From the NCBI GenBank assembly GCA_030019485.1, contig JASEEW010000106.1, forward strand, positions 1 through 6,467: a DNA stretch of 6,467 bases, written 5' to 3'. This stretch comes from Thermoplasmatales archaeon. Its GTDB lineage: Archaea > Thermoplasmatota > JASEFT01 > JAUWIS01. Under the pieces are notes generated by a model. That model saw only the letters and a list, made by a program, of their open reading frames with translations. It was not told the DNA's origin and did not search any database. The translations under genes and the position numbers were made by a program. This document shows, in pieces, positions 1 to 6,413 of this stretch (position 1 is its first letter; each line of letters opens with the position of its first letter).

Positions 1-15
1 TACGTTCTGTTTCAT
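1..15 (-). CDS. Start of an unidentified leftward gene, cut by the window edge
   Basis: Only five codons are visible (Met-Lys-Gln-Asn-Val), so no product can be named. The start is supported by its context. A GGTGA ribosome binding site (minus strand, 24 to 20) lies four bases before the ATG, and a TATA-like box at 48-55 would place transcription start near base 26, giving a leader of about ten bases. This is the same promoter/RBS/ATG layout as the endonuclease gene in this window. The ATG could still be fortuitous in A+T-rich DNA. Sequence to the left of base 1 would settle it. Confidence 0.35.
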
Positions 16-47
16 TTTTTCACCAAAAAAATAGAAACGACGTAACC

Positions 48-55
48 TATAATAA
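48..55 (-). promoter_or_regulatory. TATA-like promoter for the left-edge gene
   Basis: On the minus strand this reads TTATTATA. Its centre is about 26 bases upstream of the point just before the GGTGA ribosome binding site at 20-24, the usual archaeal TATA-to-start spacing. Copy 1 of the direct repeat (56-83) ends immediately upstream of it. The assignment is inferred from spacing only; such A+T-rich octamers are common in this stretch. Confidence 0.35.
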
Positions 56-83
56 TTACTCAAGTGGCGAAGTCAAGAATAAA
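56..83. repeat. Direct repeat copy 1 (28 bases)
   Basis: It matches 192-219 in the same orientation at 24 of 28 positions. The shared core is GTGGCGAAGTCA preceded by TTACTCA and one variable base. This copy abuts the TATA-like box at 48-55 on its upstream side (minus strand), the place where an archaeal activator or repressor site would lie. It is not part of any open reading frame I support. Confidence 0.7.
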
Positions 84-143
84 GAAAACATCTCCAAAGT
101 TGGGGGTCATAGTGCCCAAAAATATGGGAATTTAGGATTTTCT

Positions 144-171
144 CTCATTTTGTATCACCAAACAAAATGAG
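144..171. other. Perfect 10-bp hairpin with 8-base loop
   Basis: The arms CTCATTTTGT (144-153) and ACAAAATGAG (162-171) are perfectly complementary around the loop ATCACCAA. It lies between the two direct repeats. No T-run follows on either strand, so it is not an obvious terminator. It could be part of a small RNA, a protein-binding dyad, or a remnant of a small mobile element. No function can be assigned. Confidence 0.6.
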
Positions 172-191
172 GATATGAGCTTCTTTAATCT

Positions 192-219
192 TTACTCATG
201 TGGCGAAGTCAGGTATATA
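192..219. repeat. Direct repeat copy 2 (28 bases)
   Basis: This is the second copy of the 56-83 element, 136 bases away, with differences only at positions 8, 21, 23 and 27 of the repeat. It overlaps a minus-strand TTTATATA (213-220), a near-consensus archaeal TATA box, so both copies touch TATA-like sequence. With two copies and a 108-base interval it does not look like a CRISPR array. Confidence 0.7.
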
Positions 220-388
220 AATATTTAACTGTTTTTGATTGAATCCGTCGATATAAATTTCGTATCAAAATTAAACATATCAGAAGTCTTGCCCCCTGTT
301 CGTTATATAATTCTTTTTGTCCGTCGAGTAATATTGAAACTAACATTTTCAGCATAAACAAAGTTTTTGCGAATCAAAAATTTGAGCA

Positions 389-404
389 CATGCCACAAGG
401 CACG
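389..404 (-). terminator. Weak terminator-like hairpin after the restriction-modification operon
   Basis: It lies 6 bases past the methyltransferase stop. On the minus strand CGTGCC, loop TTGT, GGCATG forms a 6-bp stem with one G-U pair. A run of five T (380 to 376) follows 8 bases later. Archaeal termination depends mainly on the U-tract, and this one is short, so the call is tentative. Confidence 0.3.
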
Positions 405-410
405 AACCTT

Positions 411-1376
411 TTATGCTATGTTAGATACTGTTTCGCCATTTTTATCATCTTTTTTTCCTTCGAAATCAAACAGCTTAGGAGCATTAAAAGATAAAGAGAA
501 TTCCTTAATTCTTTTCTCTGCCAACTTTACGTATTCCTCATTTATGTCATATCCAACATAATGGCGCCGGGTTTTTATCGCCGCAATAGCCGCCTGTCCA
601 CTTCCTATAAATGGGTCCAAAACAACTTCTCCCTCAAAGGTATAAAGCTGAATTAATCTATATGGCAAATCCACTGGAAAAGGAGCAGGATGACCCACTT
701 TCGTTGCTGGTTCTGCATCAAATGTCCATATGCTTTTTGTAAACTCAAGGAACTCCTCCTTAGGAATTGTACTCTTTCTTTTCAGATTTCCCCTTGAAAA
801 CATGCCTTTGGAAAATACCAAAATATATTCATGAATGTCTCTCAATATTGGATTTTTAGCGGAAAGCCAACTCCCCCACGCTGTAGAAGGACTTGAGCTT
901 GAGGCTTTGTTCCAGATAATTTCACCTCTCATTAGAAAGCCTAATTCAAACATATCTTCTACAATAAAAGCATGAAGTGGGATGTACGGTTTTCTTCCCA
1001 AATTGGCGATATTGATACAAACCCTCCCTCCAGGAACTAGAACCCTTTTAACTTCACCCCATACCTTTTTCAAAAATTCTCTATATTCATCCAATGTAAG
1101 GTCTTTATCATATTCCTTTCCCACATTGTATGGCGGTGAAGTTACCATTAGATGAACGCTGTTATCAGGTAATTCTTTCATTTGTTCACTTGATTCGCAA
1201 AATATTTTATTAAGAAATTTTGGGGGGATGGGATTCTCTATATATTCAGACACACACTCTTTAGGCAAGCCTTCATATAATCTGCTGGAATAGAATTTTG
1301 TTGAGTCATGATTGATTCTTCCTGGTGAACCAAACGTGCTTGTTTTGGTCCCATTCTTTTTATTATTAGCCTTCAT
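411..1376 (-). CDS. Type II DNA methyltransferase, beta class (probable N4-cytosine or N6-adenine)
   Basis: Transfers a methyl group from S-adenosylmethionine to a base in the restriction site, protecting host DNA from the endonuclease encoded just upstream. The 321-residue protein carries the catalytic motif TSPPYN (about residues 79-84) before the cofactor-binding motif DPFIGSGQ (about 254-261). This permuted order defines the beta class. Between them lie GGRVCINIA (about 116-124), the RDIHEYILVFSKG segment typical of these enzymes, and GHPAPFP (about 228-234) ahead of the cofactor motif. TSPPY, rather than DPPY, favours N4-cytosine methylation, but this is not decisive. I chose the ATG at 1376 because GGAGG (1384-1388) sits 7 bases before it; an in-frame ATG at 1394 lies upstream of that site. 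The start is 2 bases past the endonuclease stop, so translation is probably coupled. The reading frame is intact. The target site is not readable from sequence. Confidence 0.93.
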   Translation of the reverse strand: MKANNKKNGTKTSTFGSPGRINHDSTKFYSSRLYEGLPKECVSEYIENPIPPKFLNKIFCESSEQMKELPDNSVHLMVTSPPYNVGKEYDKDLTLDEYREFLKKVWGEVKRVLVPGGRVCINIANLGRKPYIPLHAFIVEDMFELGFLMRGEIIWNKASSSSPSTAWGSWLSAKNPILRDIHEYILVFSKGMFSRGNLKRKSTIPKEEFLEFTKSIWTFDAEPATKVGHPAPFPVDLPYRLIQLYTFEGEVVLDPFIGSGQAAIAAIKTRRHYVGYDINEEYVKLAEKRIKEFSLSFNAPKLFDFEGKKDDKNGETVSNIA

Positions 1377-1378
1377 AT

Positions 1379-2011
1379 TTAATCCTCCTTCCATAAGTCA
1401 ACCCATCTTTTATAAGAATTGAATTCTATTTTTGTTCTTTGCCAATTTATAACAATTCTCTTAGAATCTTTGTCGGCAACTAAATTTGATAATGCTTCTT
1501 TAGTAATCTCAACACCCCTTGGATTTGTTCCAGGCTTGGGAAGTTTAATATAATTCTGTCTACCTATTTCATCAAATAACCTTTTCTGGACTTCCAATGG
1601 GATGTAATAAAATCCTCCAGTGTCGTCCCAATTGATTTGAACAAGCAACATATCACAATGAGGATAATAATTGTCCCGAAACTCTTTTGCTTTTTGAGCA
1701 TCAACGGTCCATATAAGTTTGACTCCACCAAGGCTCTTGCCAGTTATCGTCTTAATAGATACTGGTACTCCGAACAAATGGGCATCAACTTCTGGTTCAG
1801 TGATAGGGATTTCGGTTTCTACATTTGCTTCACCAAATTTAAAAATAAGCAAAGCTACGATTATCCTTTCTCGAACTGAGCCGACTTCCATTCCAGTCTT
1901 ACCTGCTCTCGAACTTTCTAATTCTGCAAGTTGAAATAAATATGGCATCCTTCTTTTAATCTTCTCTACAAGTTTTTCATCTTCAAATATCTCTATTAAA
2001 TGGTTTGACAT
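1379..2011 (-). CDS. Type II restriction endonuclease, ThaI-like
   Basis: Predicted to cut DNA at the site methylated by the adjacent enzyme. The 210-residue protein shows a plausible PD-(D/E)xK nuclease core: acidic helix residues near E42/E48 (GMEVGSVRE), then P73-E74-V75-D76 in a strand and S85-I86-K87 in the next, with S in place of the usual acidic residue before xK. The N-terminal block with LFQLAELESSRAGK resembles, from memory, the ThaI family that cleaves CG^CG. I could not search to confirm, so specificity is tentative. The ATG at 2011 follows GGAGG (2020-2024) by 8 bases. The gene is first in a two-gene operon with the methyltransferase, behind its own TATA box. It is visibly more A+T-rich than PEP synthase, consistent with transfer. 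Length and frame look complete. The neighbour makes a restriction role likely even if the family assignment is wrong. Confidence 0.8.
   Translation of the reverse strand: MSNHLIEIFEDEKLVEKIKRRMPYLFQLAELESSRAGKTGMEVGSVRERIIVALLIFKFGEANVETEIPITEPEVDAHLFGVPVSIKTITGKSLGGVKLIWTVDAQKAKEFRDNYYPHCDMLLVQINWDDTGGFYYIPLEVQKRLFDEIGRQNYIKLPKPGTNPRGVEITKEALSNLVADKDSKRIVINWQRTKIEFNSYKRWVDLWKED
1384..1388 (-). promoter_or_regulatory. Ribosome binding site that decides the methyltransferase start
   Basis: GGAGG on the minus strand lies inside the last codons of the endonuclease gene, 7 bases before the ATG at 1376. Its position excludes the longer start at 1394, whose ATG would precede it. It also means a ribosome finishing the endonuclease stops on top of the methyltransferase initiation site. 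Confidence 0.8.
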
Positions 2012-2031
2012 TTTTTATTCCTCCGTTCTTT

Positions 2032-2100
2032 CAGCGAAATGGCGTATAACTCCGGTATATACAAACCAAGTTCGTATATCCTTCCATTTCGGTGTTATAT
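2032..2100. repeat. Overlapping inverted repeats over the restriction-modification promoter
   Basis: Three dyads share this stretch. The inner one pairs GTATATACAAAC (2055-2066) with GTTCGTATATC (2070-2080): nine of ten pairs across 2057-2079 around a 3-base spacer. A second pairs CAGCGAAATGG (2032-2042) with CCATTTCGGTG (2084-2094), ten of eleven. A third pairs TATAAC (2045-2050) with GTTATA (2094-2099). The second and third cross rather than nest, so they cannot form at once. The array covers the TATA box and the predicted start, which suggests an operator region. No control-protein gene is visible nearby. Confidence 0.6.
2054..2065 (-). promoter_or_regulatory. TATA-box promoter of the restriction-modification operon
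   Basis: The minus strand reads TTTGTATATACC. A start about 26 bases downstream, near 2032, gives a leader of about 20 bases containing the GGAGG site at 2020-2024. The box lies within one arm of a dyad repeat (2057-2079), so a regulator binding there would block TBP. Confidence 0.6.
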
Positions 2101-2129
2101 CCAAACTGTTCAATTTATGTATCAATATC

Positions 2130-4415
2130 TCACTCACTCTTTTCCCTCGCCTTCTCCAGCATGATTTTCTGTTCAATAGATGCAACAAGTCTTATTGTTT
2201 TGTTGACAACATCAGCGTTAAGACTTATAGAGTCAATGCCGCTTTTTACAAGGAACTCCGTGAACTCAGGGTAAACAGACGGCGCCTGACCGCATATTGA
2301 AACAGTACATCCTTTTTCATGAGCAGCCTTTATCAGATGAGCAATTGCTCTTTTCACAGCATCGTTTCTTTCATCAAAATACCCGAGCTGCGCAAGTATT
2401 TCAGAGTCCCTGTCAGCGCCCATAATAAGCTGCGTTAAATCATTGCTTCCTATTGAGAAACCATCAACAAGCTCTGCAAACTGGTCTGCAAGGAAAATAT
2501 TGCTTGGAACCTCAGCCATTATCCATACCCTGAAATCATTGCTTCTTTCAAGCCCTTCCTCCCTCATTATCTCCAGCACTTTTTTTACCTCATCAACTGT
2601 TCTAACAAATGGCAGCATAAGCCAGAGGTTTTTCAGACCGGAATCCCTGACCTTTTTGACTGCTTTTAACTCAAGCCTGAATGCCTTTTCATATTTTTCA
2701 CTCACATATCTGCTTACACCTCTCCATCCTATCATTGGATTTGCCTCAACCGACTCATATTTTTCCCCGCCTTTAAGATTCCTGTACTCGTTTGTTTTGA
2801 AATCAGATGTCCTGAGCACAACAGGTCTTGGATAAAAAGCACGCGCAACCTTTGAAAAACCATCAATAAGCGCATCAATAAATATCTGTGGTTTTCCTTC
2901 CTCTATTAAAGCGCACGGGTGCCTGCCGACATAGGATGTTACAGTGAACTCTTCTCTCATCAGTCCCACACCAGATACTGGGAGTTTGGCATATTCCTCT
3001 GCCTTTTCAGGAACGCCAAGGTTTATATAGATTTTTGTTCCTGTAACAGGGACATATTCTGCTGATGGTAAAACCTCTTTTTCTTCTTTCTTTTCTATCT
3101 CAACAGCACCTTCATACACAATGCCTGTTGATGCATCAACCGTGATTTTCGCTCCTTCCTTCAGCACTTCTGTTGCCTTCCCGGAGCCTACTATACACGG
3201 AATACCAAGCTCCCTTGAAACAATCGCAGCATGACACGTCAACCCTCCCTCATCGGTGACAATTGCCTTTGCCTTTTTCATCCCTGGAACCATGTCAGGT
3301 GTTGTCATTTTTGTCACAAGAATATCACCTTCCTTTATTTTACCAAGTTCTGATGAATCCTTGATAATAACAACCCTGCCGGTAGCTGTTCCAGGGCTTG
3401 CAGGCAGTCCCTTCACAAGAATATTTTTTTCTTTAACAAATTTTTCTTCCTTTTCCATTTTTATCTCCTCTTTTTTAATTGTTGTCACAGGTCTTGCCTG
3501 AACAATATAAATCTCATTGTTTTCCATGCACCATTCAACATCCATCGGCTCATTGTAATGTTTTTCAATTCTTTTTCCAATCCCAGCGAGTTTCACTATA
3601 TCATTATCAGACATTTTTTGCTTATCCTGCTGTCCTTCCTCAACCTCAACCTCTGTTGTCTTCCCCTCCTCACCCTTCACGTATTTTATTTTCTGAACTG
3701 CTATATTTTTATCCTCAATCTCAAGGCTGTCCTGGTCAACAACATACGTATCCGGCGTTATTTTTCCTCCAACAATGGTTTCACCAAGACCATACCCTGC
3801 CTCTATAAGCACCTTTGGTTTGCCTGTTATAGGGTCAGATGTAAACATCACACCTGAAACATCAGCATTCACCATTTTCTGAACAACAACAGCAAGCCTG
3901 ACATCCTCATGCTTAAACCCCTGCTTTTCCCTGTAAAATATTGCCCTTGGGGTGTAGAGTGATGCCCAGCATTGCTTCACACTTTCTAATAATGTCTGCT
4001 CACCTTTTACGTTCAAATATGTTTCTTGCTGCCCAGCAAAACTCGCCTCTGGCAGATCCTCAGCAGTTGCAGAGCTCCTGACAGCAACAAAACCATCATC
4101 AAGCTTCCTGTAAGCATCCAGTATGTCAACCTCTGTTGTCCATGGGATGTTAGCATTGGTTATGATTTTTTTTATCATCTCTGATTTTTTTTCTAAGTCA
4201 TCCGAATCATTTACGTTGGTATTCCTTAAAATATTAAATACAGAATCCTTTGTTTTGGTTTCTTCAAGGAAACTCCAAAAAGCATCTGCTGTAACAATAA
4301 ATGCGGGTGGGACAGGAAAATCGTTTTTGAGCATCTCGCCAAGGTTAGCGCCCTTCCCGCCGGCAATTCCAATATCTTTCCTGTTTATATCCTGGACCCA
4401 TTTTATTGTTTCCAT
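2130..4415 (-). CDS. ppsA: Phosphoenolpyruvate synthase (pyruvate, water dikinase)
   Basis: Cytosolic enzyme converting pyruvate, ATP and water to phosphoenolpyruvate, AMP and phosphate, the entry step of gluconeogenesis in many archaea. The 761-residue protein has all three expected domains. The N-terminal ATP-binding domain covers about residues 1-312, with GGKGANLGEML near 20, VRSSATAEDLPEASFAGQQ near 113-131 and VQARPV near 305-310. The swivelling phosphohistidine domain has GGLTCH with the catalytic His at about 395. The C-terminal PEP/pyruvate barrel has GVGLMREEF, VLRTSDFKTNEYRNL, NPMIGWRG, GSNDLTQL and SICGQAPS, with the catalytic Cys at about 708. A lysine/glutamate-rich linker (about 313-333) joins the first two domains. 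I placed the start at 4415 because GGTGG (4420-4424) precedes that ATG by four bases and family alignment begins there; the ATG at 4430 adds five unlikely residues. It lies 48 bases after uL16 and may be partly cotranscribed. No lesions are seen. Confidence 0.97.
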   Translation of the reverse strand: METIKWVQDINRKDIGIAGGKGANLGEMLKNDFPVPPAFIVTADAFWSFLEETKTKDSVFNILRNTNVNDSDDLEKKSEMIKKIITNANIPWTTEVDILDAYRKLDDGFVAVRSSATAEDLPEASFAGQQETYLNVKGEQTLLESVKQCWASLYTPRAIFYREKQGFKHEDVRLAVVVQKMVNADVSGVMFTSDPITGKPKVLIEAGYGLGETIVGGKITPDTYVVDQDSLEIEDKNIAVQKIKYVKGEEGKTTEVEVEEGQQDKQKMSDNDIVKLAGIGKRIEKHYNEPMDVEWCMENNEIYIVQARPVTTIKKEEIKMEKEEKFVKEKNILVKGLPASPGTATGRVVIIKDSSELGKIKEGDILVTKMTTPDMVPGMKKAKAIVTDEGGLTCHAAIVSRELGIPCIVGSGKATEVLKEGAKITVDASTGIVYEGAVEIEKKEEKEVLPSAEYVPVTGTKIYINLGVPEKAEEYAKLPVSGVGLMREEFTVTSYVGRHPCALIEEGKPQIFIDALIDGFSKVARAFYPRPVVLRTSDFKTNEYRNLKGGEKYESVEANPMIGWRGVSRYVSEKYEKAFRLELKAVKKVRDSGLKNLWLMLPFVRTVDEVKKVLEIMREEGLERSNDFRVWIMAEVPSNIFLADQFAELVDGFSIGSNDLTQLIMGADRDSEILAQLGYFDERNDAVKRAIAHLIKAAHEKGCTVSICGQAPSVYPEFTEFLVKSGIDSISLNADVVNKTIRLVASIEQKIMLEKAREKSE

Positions 4416-4419
4416 AAAA

Positions 4420-4438
4420 CCACCAAGCATATATGCTT
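4420..4438 (-). promoter_or_regulatory. PEP synthase ribosome binding site and adjacent 14-bp palindrome
   Basis: GGTGG (4424 to 4420, minus strand) sits four bases before the ATG and fixes the start. Immediately upstream, 4425-4438 is a perfect palindrome (AAGCATATATGCTT). It is too close to the start codon to be the TATA box of this gene. It could be an operator, a small hairpin near the RBS, or chance. A possible A+T-rich TATA element lies near 4457-4466, overlapping the uL16 stop. Confidence 0.5.
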
Positions 4439-4447
4439 TTACTGGGT

Positions 4448-4453
4448 AAAAAA
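4448..4453 (-). terminator. Possible U-tract terminator after uL16
   Basis: The minus strand has six consecutive T 10 bases past the uL16 stop. Archaeal intrinsic termination commonly uses such a tract without a hairpin. If it works only partly, PEP synthase would receive both readthrough and its own transcription. Confidence 0.35.
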
Positions 4454-4463
4454 CATTTTTATT

Positions 4464-4973
4464 TTACGTTTTTCTTTCCTCAATTAAAATAGAACAGGGA
4501 GATGGAATTTTCATCTTTGCCCTCTGCATCGCCTCTTTTGCTATCTGAACATGCTCCTTTTCAATGTTTAATGTCATGATTTTCTGACCAATCTTCACCC
4601 TCGCAGCAGTTCCAACTGCTTTGCCGAATGCCCTCCTCATGCCTTGTGACACCCTGTCAGCACCTGCGCCTGTTGCCTGCTTGTTCTCCCTTAAAACAAT
4701 ATGGGGATAAGGTCTAATTTTCAGATGATAATTGTTTTCCCCTATCTTTCCTGAAGCGTATTTGTTTGCAGCAATCCTCGCAGCCTCCAGGGCGGAATGC
4801 CTTATCTGACACGATTCTTTCACAGCAAGCGTGACAGAAAAAGGATAACTTTTCTGGAGATTACCGTAATCAAAATGCACGATTTTTGGCTGGGGTACGC
4901 CTCCCATGTATTCCTTTCTTGTATAAGATTTTCCCCTTATTTCCCTGTACATCCTTCCAGGTTTTCTTACCAT
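4464..4973 (-). CDS. rpl10e: 50S ribosomal protein uL16 (archaeal L10e)
   Basis: Large-subunit ribosomal protein located between the central protuberance and the stalk base, close to the A-site tRNA. The 169-residue product opens with MVRKPGRMYR and continues with GKSYTRKEYMGGVPQPKI, the hallmark N-terminus of archaeal L10e. It also contains the QIRHSALEAARIAANKY block, IRPYPHIVLRENK and ADRVSQGMRRAFGKAVG. Length fits the archaeal family (about 170-180 residues). An ATG further upstream (5015) would add 14 non-conserved residues and lies inside the flanking insertion element, so 4973 is preferred. No purine-rich RBS precedes it. A TATA-like box 26 bases upstream suggests a leaderless or nearly leaderless mRNA. 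The insertion element ends 37 bases upstream, apparently leaving the core promoter in place. Confidence 0.97.
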   Translation of the reverse strand: MVRKPGRMYREIRGKSYTRKEYMGGVPQPKIVHFDYGNLQKSYPFSVTLAVKESCQIRHSALEAARIAANKYASGKIGENNYHLKIRPYPHIVLRENKQATGAGADRVSQGMRRAFGKAVGTAARVKIGQKIMTLNIEKEHVQIAKEAMQRAKMKIPSPCSILIEERKT

Positions 4974-4995
4974 AAAAGCCGAATATGTGTTCTGG

Positions 4996-5003
4996 TTTAT
5001 TAA
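4996..5003 (-). promoter_or_regulatory. TATA-like box of uL16
   Basis: The minus strand reads TTAATAAA, centred about 26 bases before the ATG at 4973. This spacing predicts transcription starting at or beside the start codon, which agrees with the missing RBS. The insertion element begins 8 bases further upstream, so the box survives but any distal regulatory DNA has been replaced. Confidence 0.5.
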
Positions 5004-5010
5004 GATTGCC

Positions 5011-5118
5011 CCCAAGGTAGTAGTTAGGGACTAGTAGTCAGGGATTAGGGACGGACAAGTAGTTAGAAGTCAGAAGTTAGGGATTAGGGAGAAAAAGCAA
5101 AACAGTTTCCCTAGCCCC
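5011..5118. repeat. Left outer arm: degenerate TAGTTAGGG-like array
   Basis: From the tip CCCAAGGTAGTAGTTAG inward, the plus strand is an irregular mix of TAGTTAGGGA, TAGTCAGGGA, TTAGGGA and AGTCAGAAG-type units, to about 5092. A non-repetitive stretch up to the inner repeat at 5119 follows. Five GGG runs occur, but the spacing is too wide for a standard G-quadruplex. The right arm is the inverted counterpart but only 54 bases long, so this side has expanded or the other has shrunk. Confidence 0.7.
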
Positions 5119-5150
5119 TAGCGGTTAATGGTCATATGAATTGAGAACAC
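5119..5150. repeat. Left inner inverted repeat (32 bases)
   Basis: Matches the reverse complement of 6382-6413 at 25 of 32 positions; shared blocks include GGTTAAT, ATGAA and TGAGAAC. It overlaps the transposase stop codon. This is the likely transposase-binding repeat. Confidence 0.75.
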
Positions 5151-6285
5151 CTCTTTCTTGATCTTTGGTTGATTTTAAACGGTATTTTCTTAATGATTTT
5201 TGATTTCTGTTCTTTCTCGAAATGGATATGCAAGATTTCTTCTTTTACATTCCATTCTGCCAAGACAAAATAGTTGATGTATGAAAGAGGGAGGGGTTAT
5301 CTTTTCGTTTAAGACATCAATGAATGCCTTACCATTTCGTTCTTTGTCTTCTTTGACTTGTCTGATAAAATACACTTTGGGAACGAAGTTTTTTTTTGAT
5401 TGCCTTCCTTTTCTTCAGCGTTCGATAGTTTGTGTATATTTTAGATGCTTGGTTGAACAATTCCATCTTTTCATCCACTTCCTTCAAGTTCTTGAATTTG
5501 ATTTTGTTCCAGAACCTTCGTGAGAACACGGAATTGTTCCCTTCTATTGAAGCTTGAGAAAACGGTTTTCTTGGAACGGAAAAGACTGGCACAACCCGTT
5601 TTTCTAGAAGGAATGCTATTGTCCTACTGATGTATTCTTTTTCCTGAAACACTTCCAATGGTCGCTGCACAGTTGTCTACTTTAAGGAAGTCTGTTTTCT
5701 CAAAGTTTGCGAAGAAATCCTTGCATTGGCGGATGAGATTATCTGATGTTTCCCCTTCTACACGCTTGTAGTATCGTAGCCGAGGTTTTCTCTTAAAGGA
5801 AAAACCTATGAAATTGAGAGGTTTTGCTTCTACCTGTAATGTATTTCCTGCCGATGAAATCAGATTCCAGCACTCTACCGCCGAGAAGATAGTAGATGGT
5901 GTGTTCAGGATAACAGAGATATCGAGAAGCTCCTTTATGCCTGTCTCTTCTCCTCTTTTTTGAAAGCCCTAATTTCGCCAGCGTCCTTGTGATAGTTCGT
6001 ATCTGGGGGGGGTGACTTGAATGGTATAACCTTTTCCATTCTTGCAGAATTGCTTCAGGACCAATGTAAAACCGGGATGAGTCATTGTTTAGTTTTTCAC
6101 GGATTTCTTTAATCCTGCTCACCGTCAAACGGTCCCATTTTCTCCTCTTGCCTTTCTGCCACCCACGATTATCCACTGTAACATCTTGTTCGTGGGATTT
6201 GGTCCAAGCTAAAACAAAGTTAATAGAGACTCTCTCCTGTCTTACAATCTCACGCTTAGATAACTTTTTTTAAAATATAAATCAT
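5132..6285 (-). pseudogene. DDE (rve-like) transposase, broken by about five frameshifts
   Basis: Joining three minus-strand frames restores about 382 residues. An N-terminal helix-turn-helix-like part (LSKREIVRQERVSINFVLAW) leads to a catalytic core with first Asp in ESDFIGRKYI (about 142), second Asp in FLKVDNCAATIG (about 203) and Glu in QASIEGNNSVF (about 247), so the DDE triad survives. The C-terminal part reads VPKVYFIRQVKED, then INYFVLAEWNVKEEILHIHF. Breaks lie at T-run 6265-6271 (inferred start region), T-run 5822-5825, T-run 5638-5642, T-run 5389-5397, and in 5283-5296 (G-runs). Each is repaired by removing one base. The ATG at 6285 is a best guess, closely preceded by GGGTGA. The stop (5132-5134) lies inside the left inner inverted repeat. 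No functional full-length transposase is expected from this copy. Confidence 0.85.
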
Positions 6286-6381
6286 TCACCCTTCGTCTTA
6301 ATCTGATCAATCTTTGTTTGTCCATAGAAGATTGAATAGATTATCGGCTTAATATTGTAACTGAGAATAAGAGCTGAAAAA

Positions 6382-6413
6382 ACGTTCTCATTTCATTTGG
6401 CTATTAACCCCTA
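6382..6413. repeat. Right inner inverted repeat (32 bases)
   Basis: Partner of 5119-5150 in inverted orientation, 25 of 32 identical. It lies about 97 bases upstream of the presumed transposase start (minus strand), where it could overlap transposase promoter elements. Confidence 0.75.

Larger units (their letters stand above)
16..410. other. Non-coding region between the methyltransferase and the left edge
   Basis: About 395 bases without a credible gene. It contains, from left to right, the RBS and TATA-like box of the left-edge gene, direct repeat copy 1, the 10-bp hairpin, direct repeat copy 2 overlapping a minus-strand TTTATATA, and a weak terminator-like hairpin just after the methyltransferase stop. 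A short rightward frame starting at 367 runs antisense into the methyltransferase and has no RBS, so I regard it as non-coding. I see no tRNA or rRNA. The TTTATATA at 213-220 could drive a short leftward non-coding RNA starting near 190, but nothing confirms a transcript. Confidence 0.6.

Noticed and set aside
56..219. CRISPR-like array
   Set aside because: Only two repeat copies with a 108-base interval, diverged from each other, and no cas genes.
244..327. Two copies of TCCGTCGA 76 bases apart
   Set aside because: Only eight bases match. One such repeat is expected by chance in about 400 bases.
367..561. Rightward 64-residue reading frame
   Set aside because: It runs antisense through the methyltransferase C-terminus, has no RBS, and resembles no protein I know.
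2044..2100. Resemblance to an integron attC site (57 bases, AAC and GTT facing inward, one-sided bulge)
   Set aside because: The end boxes (GTATAAC/GTTATAT) do not fit the RYYYAAC/GTTRRRY consensus, no integrase is seen, and no matching site follows the methyltransferase, so a cassette is not supported.
3479..3857. Rightward frames of about 100 residues inside PEP synthase
   Set aside because: They are antisense shadows of a fully conserved enzyme, rich in Phe, Leu and Ser as such shadows usually are.
5027..5092. Telomere-like GGG runs as a G-quadruplex or true telomeric DNA
   Set aside because: Spacing between runs is irregular (loops of 12 and over 30 bases) and the array is one arm of a transposon end, so neither reading is supported.
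5389..5397. Programmed frameshifting on the nine-A run of the transposase
   Set aside because: Some insertion sequences do this at one site, but here five separate shifts are needed, including in short runs, so the gene is broken.
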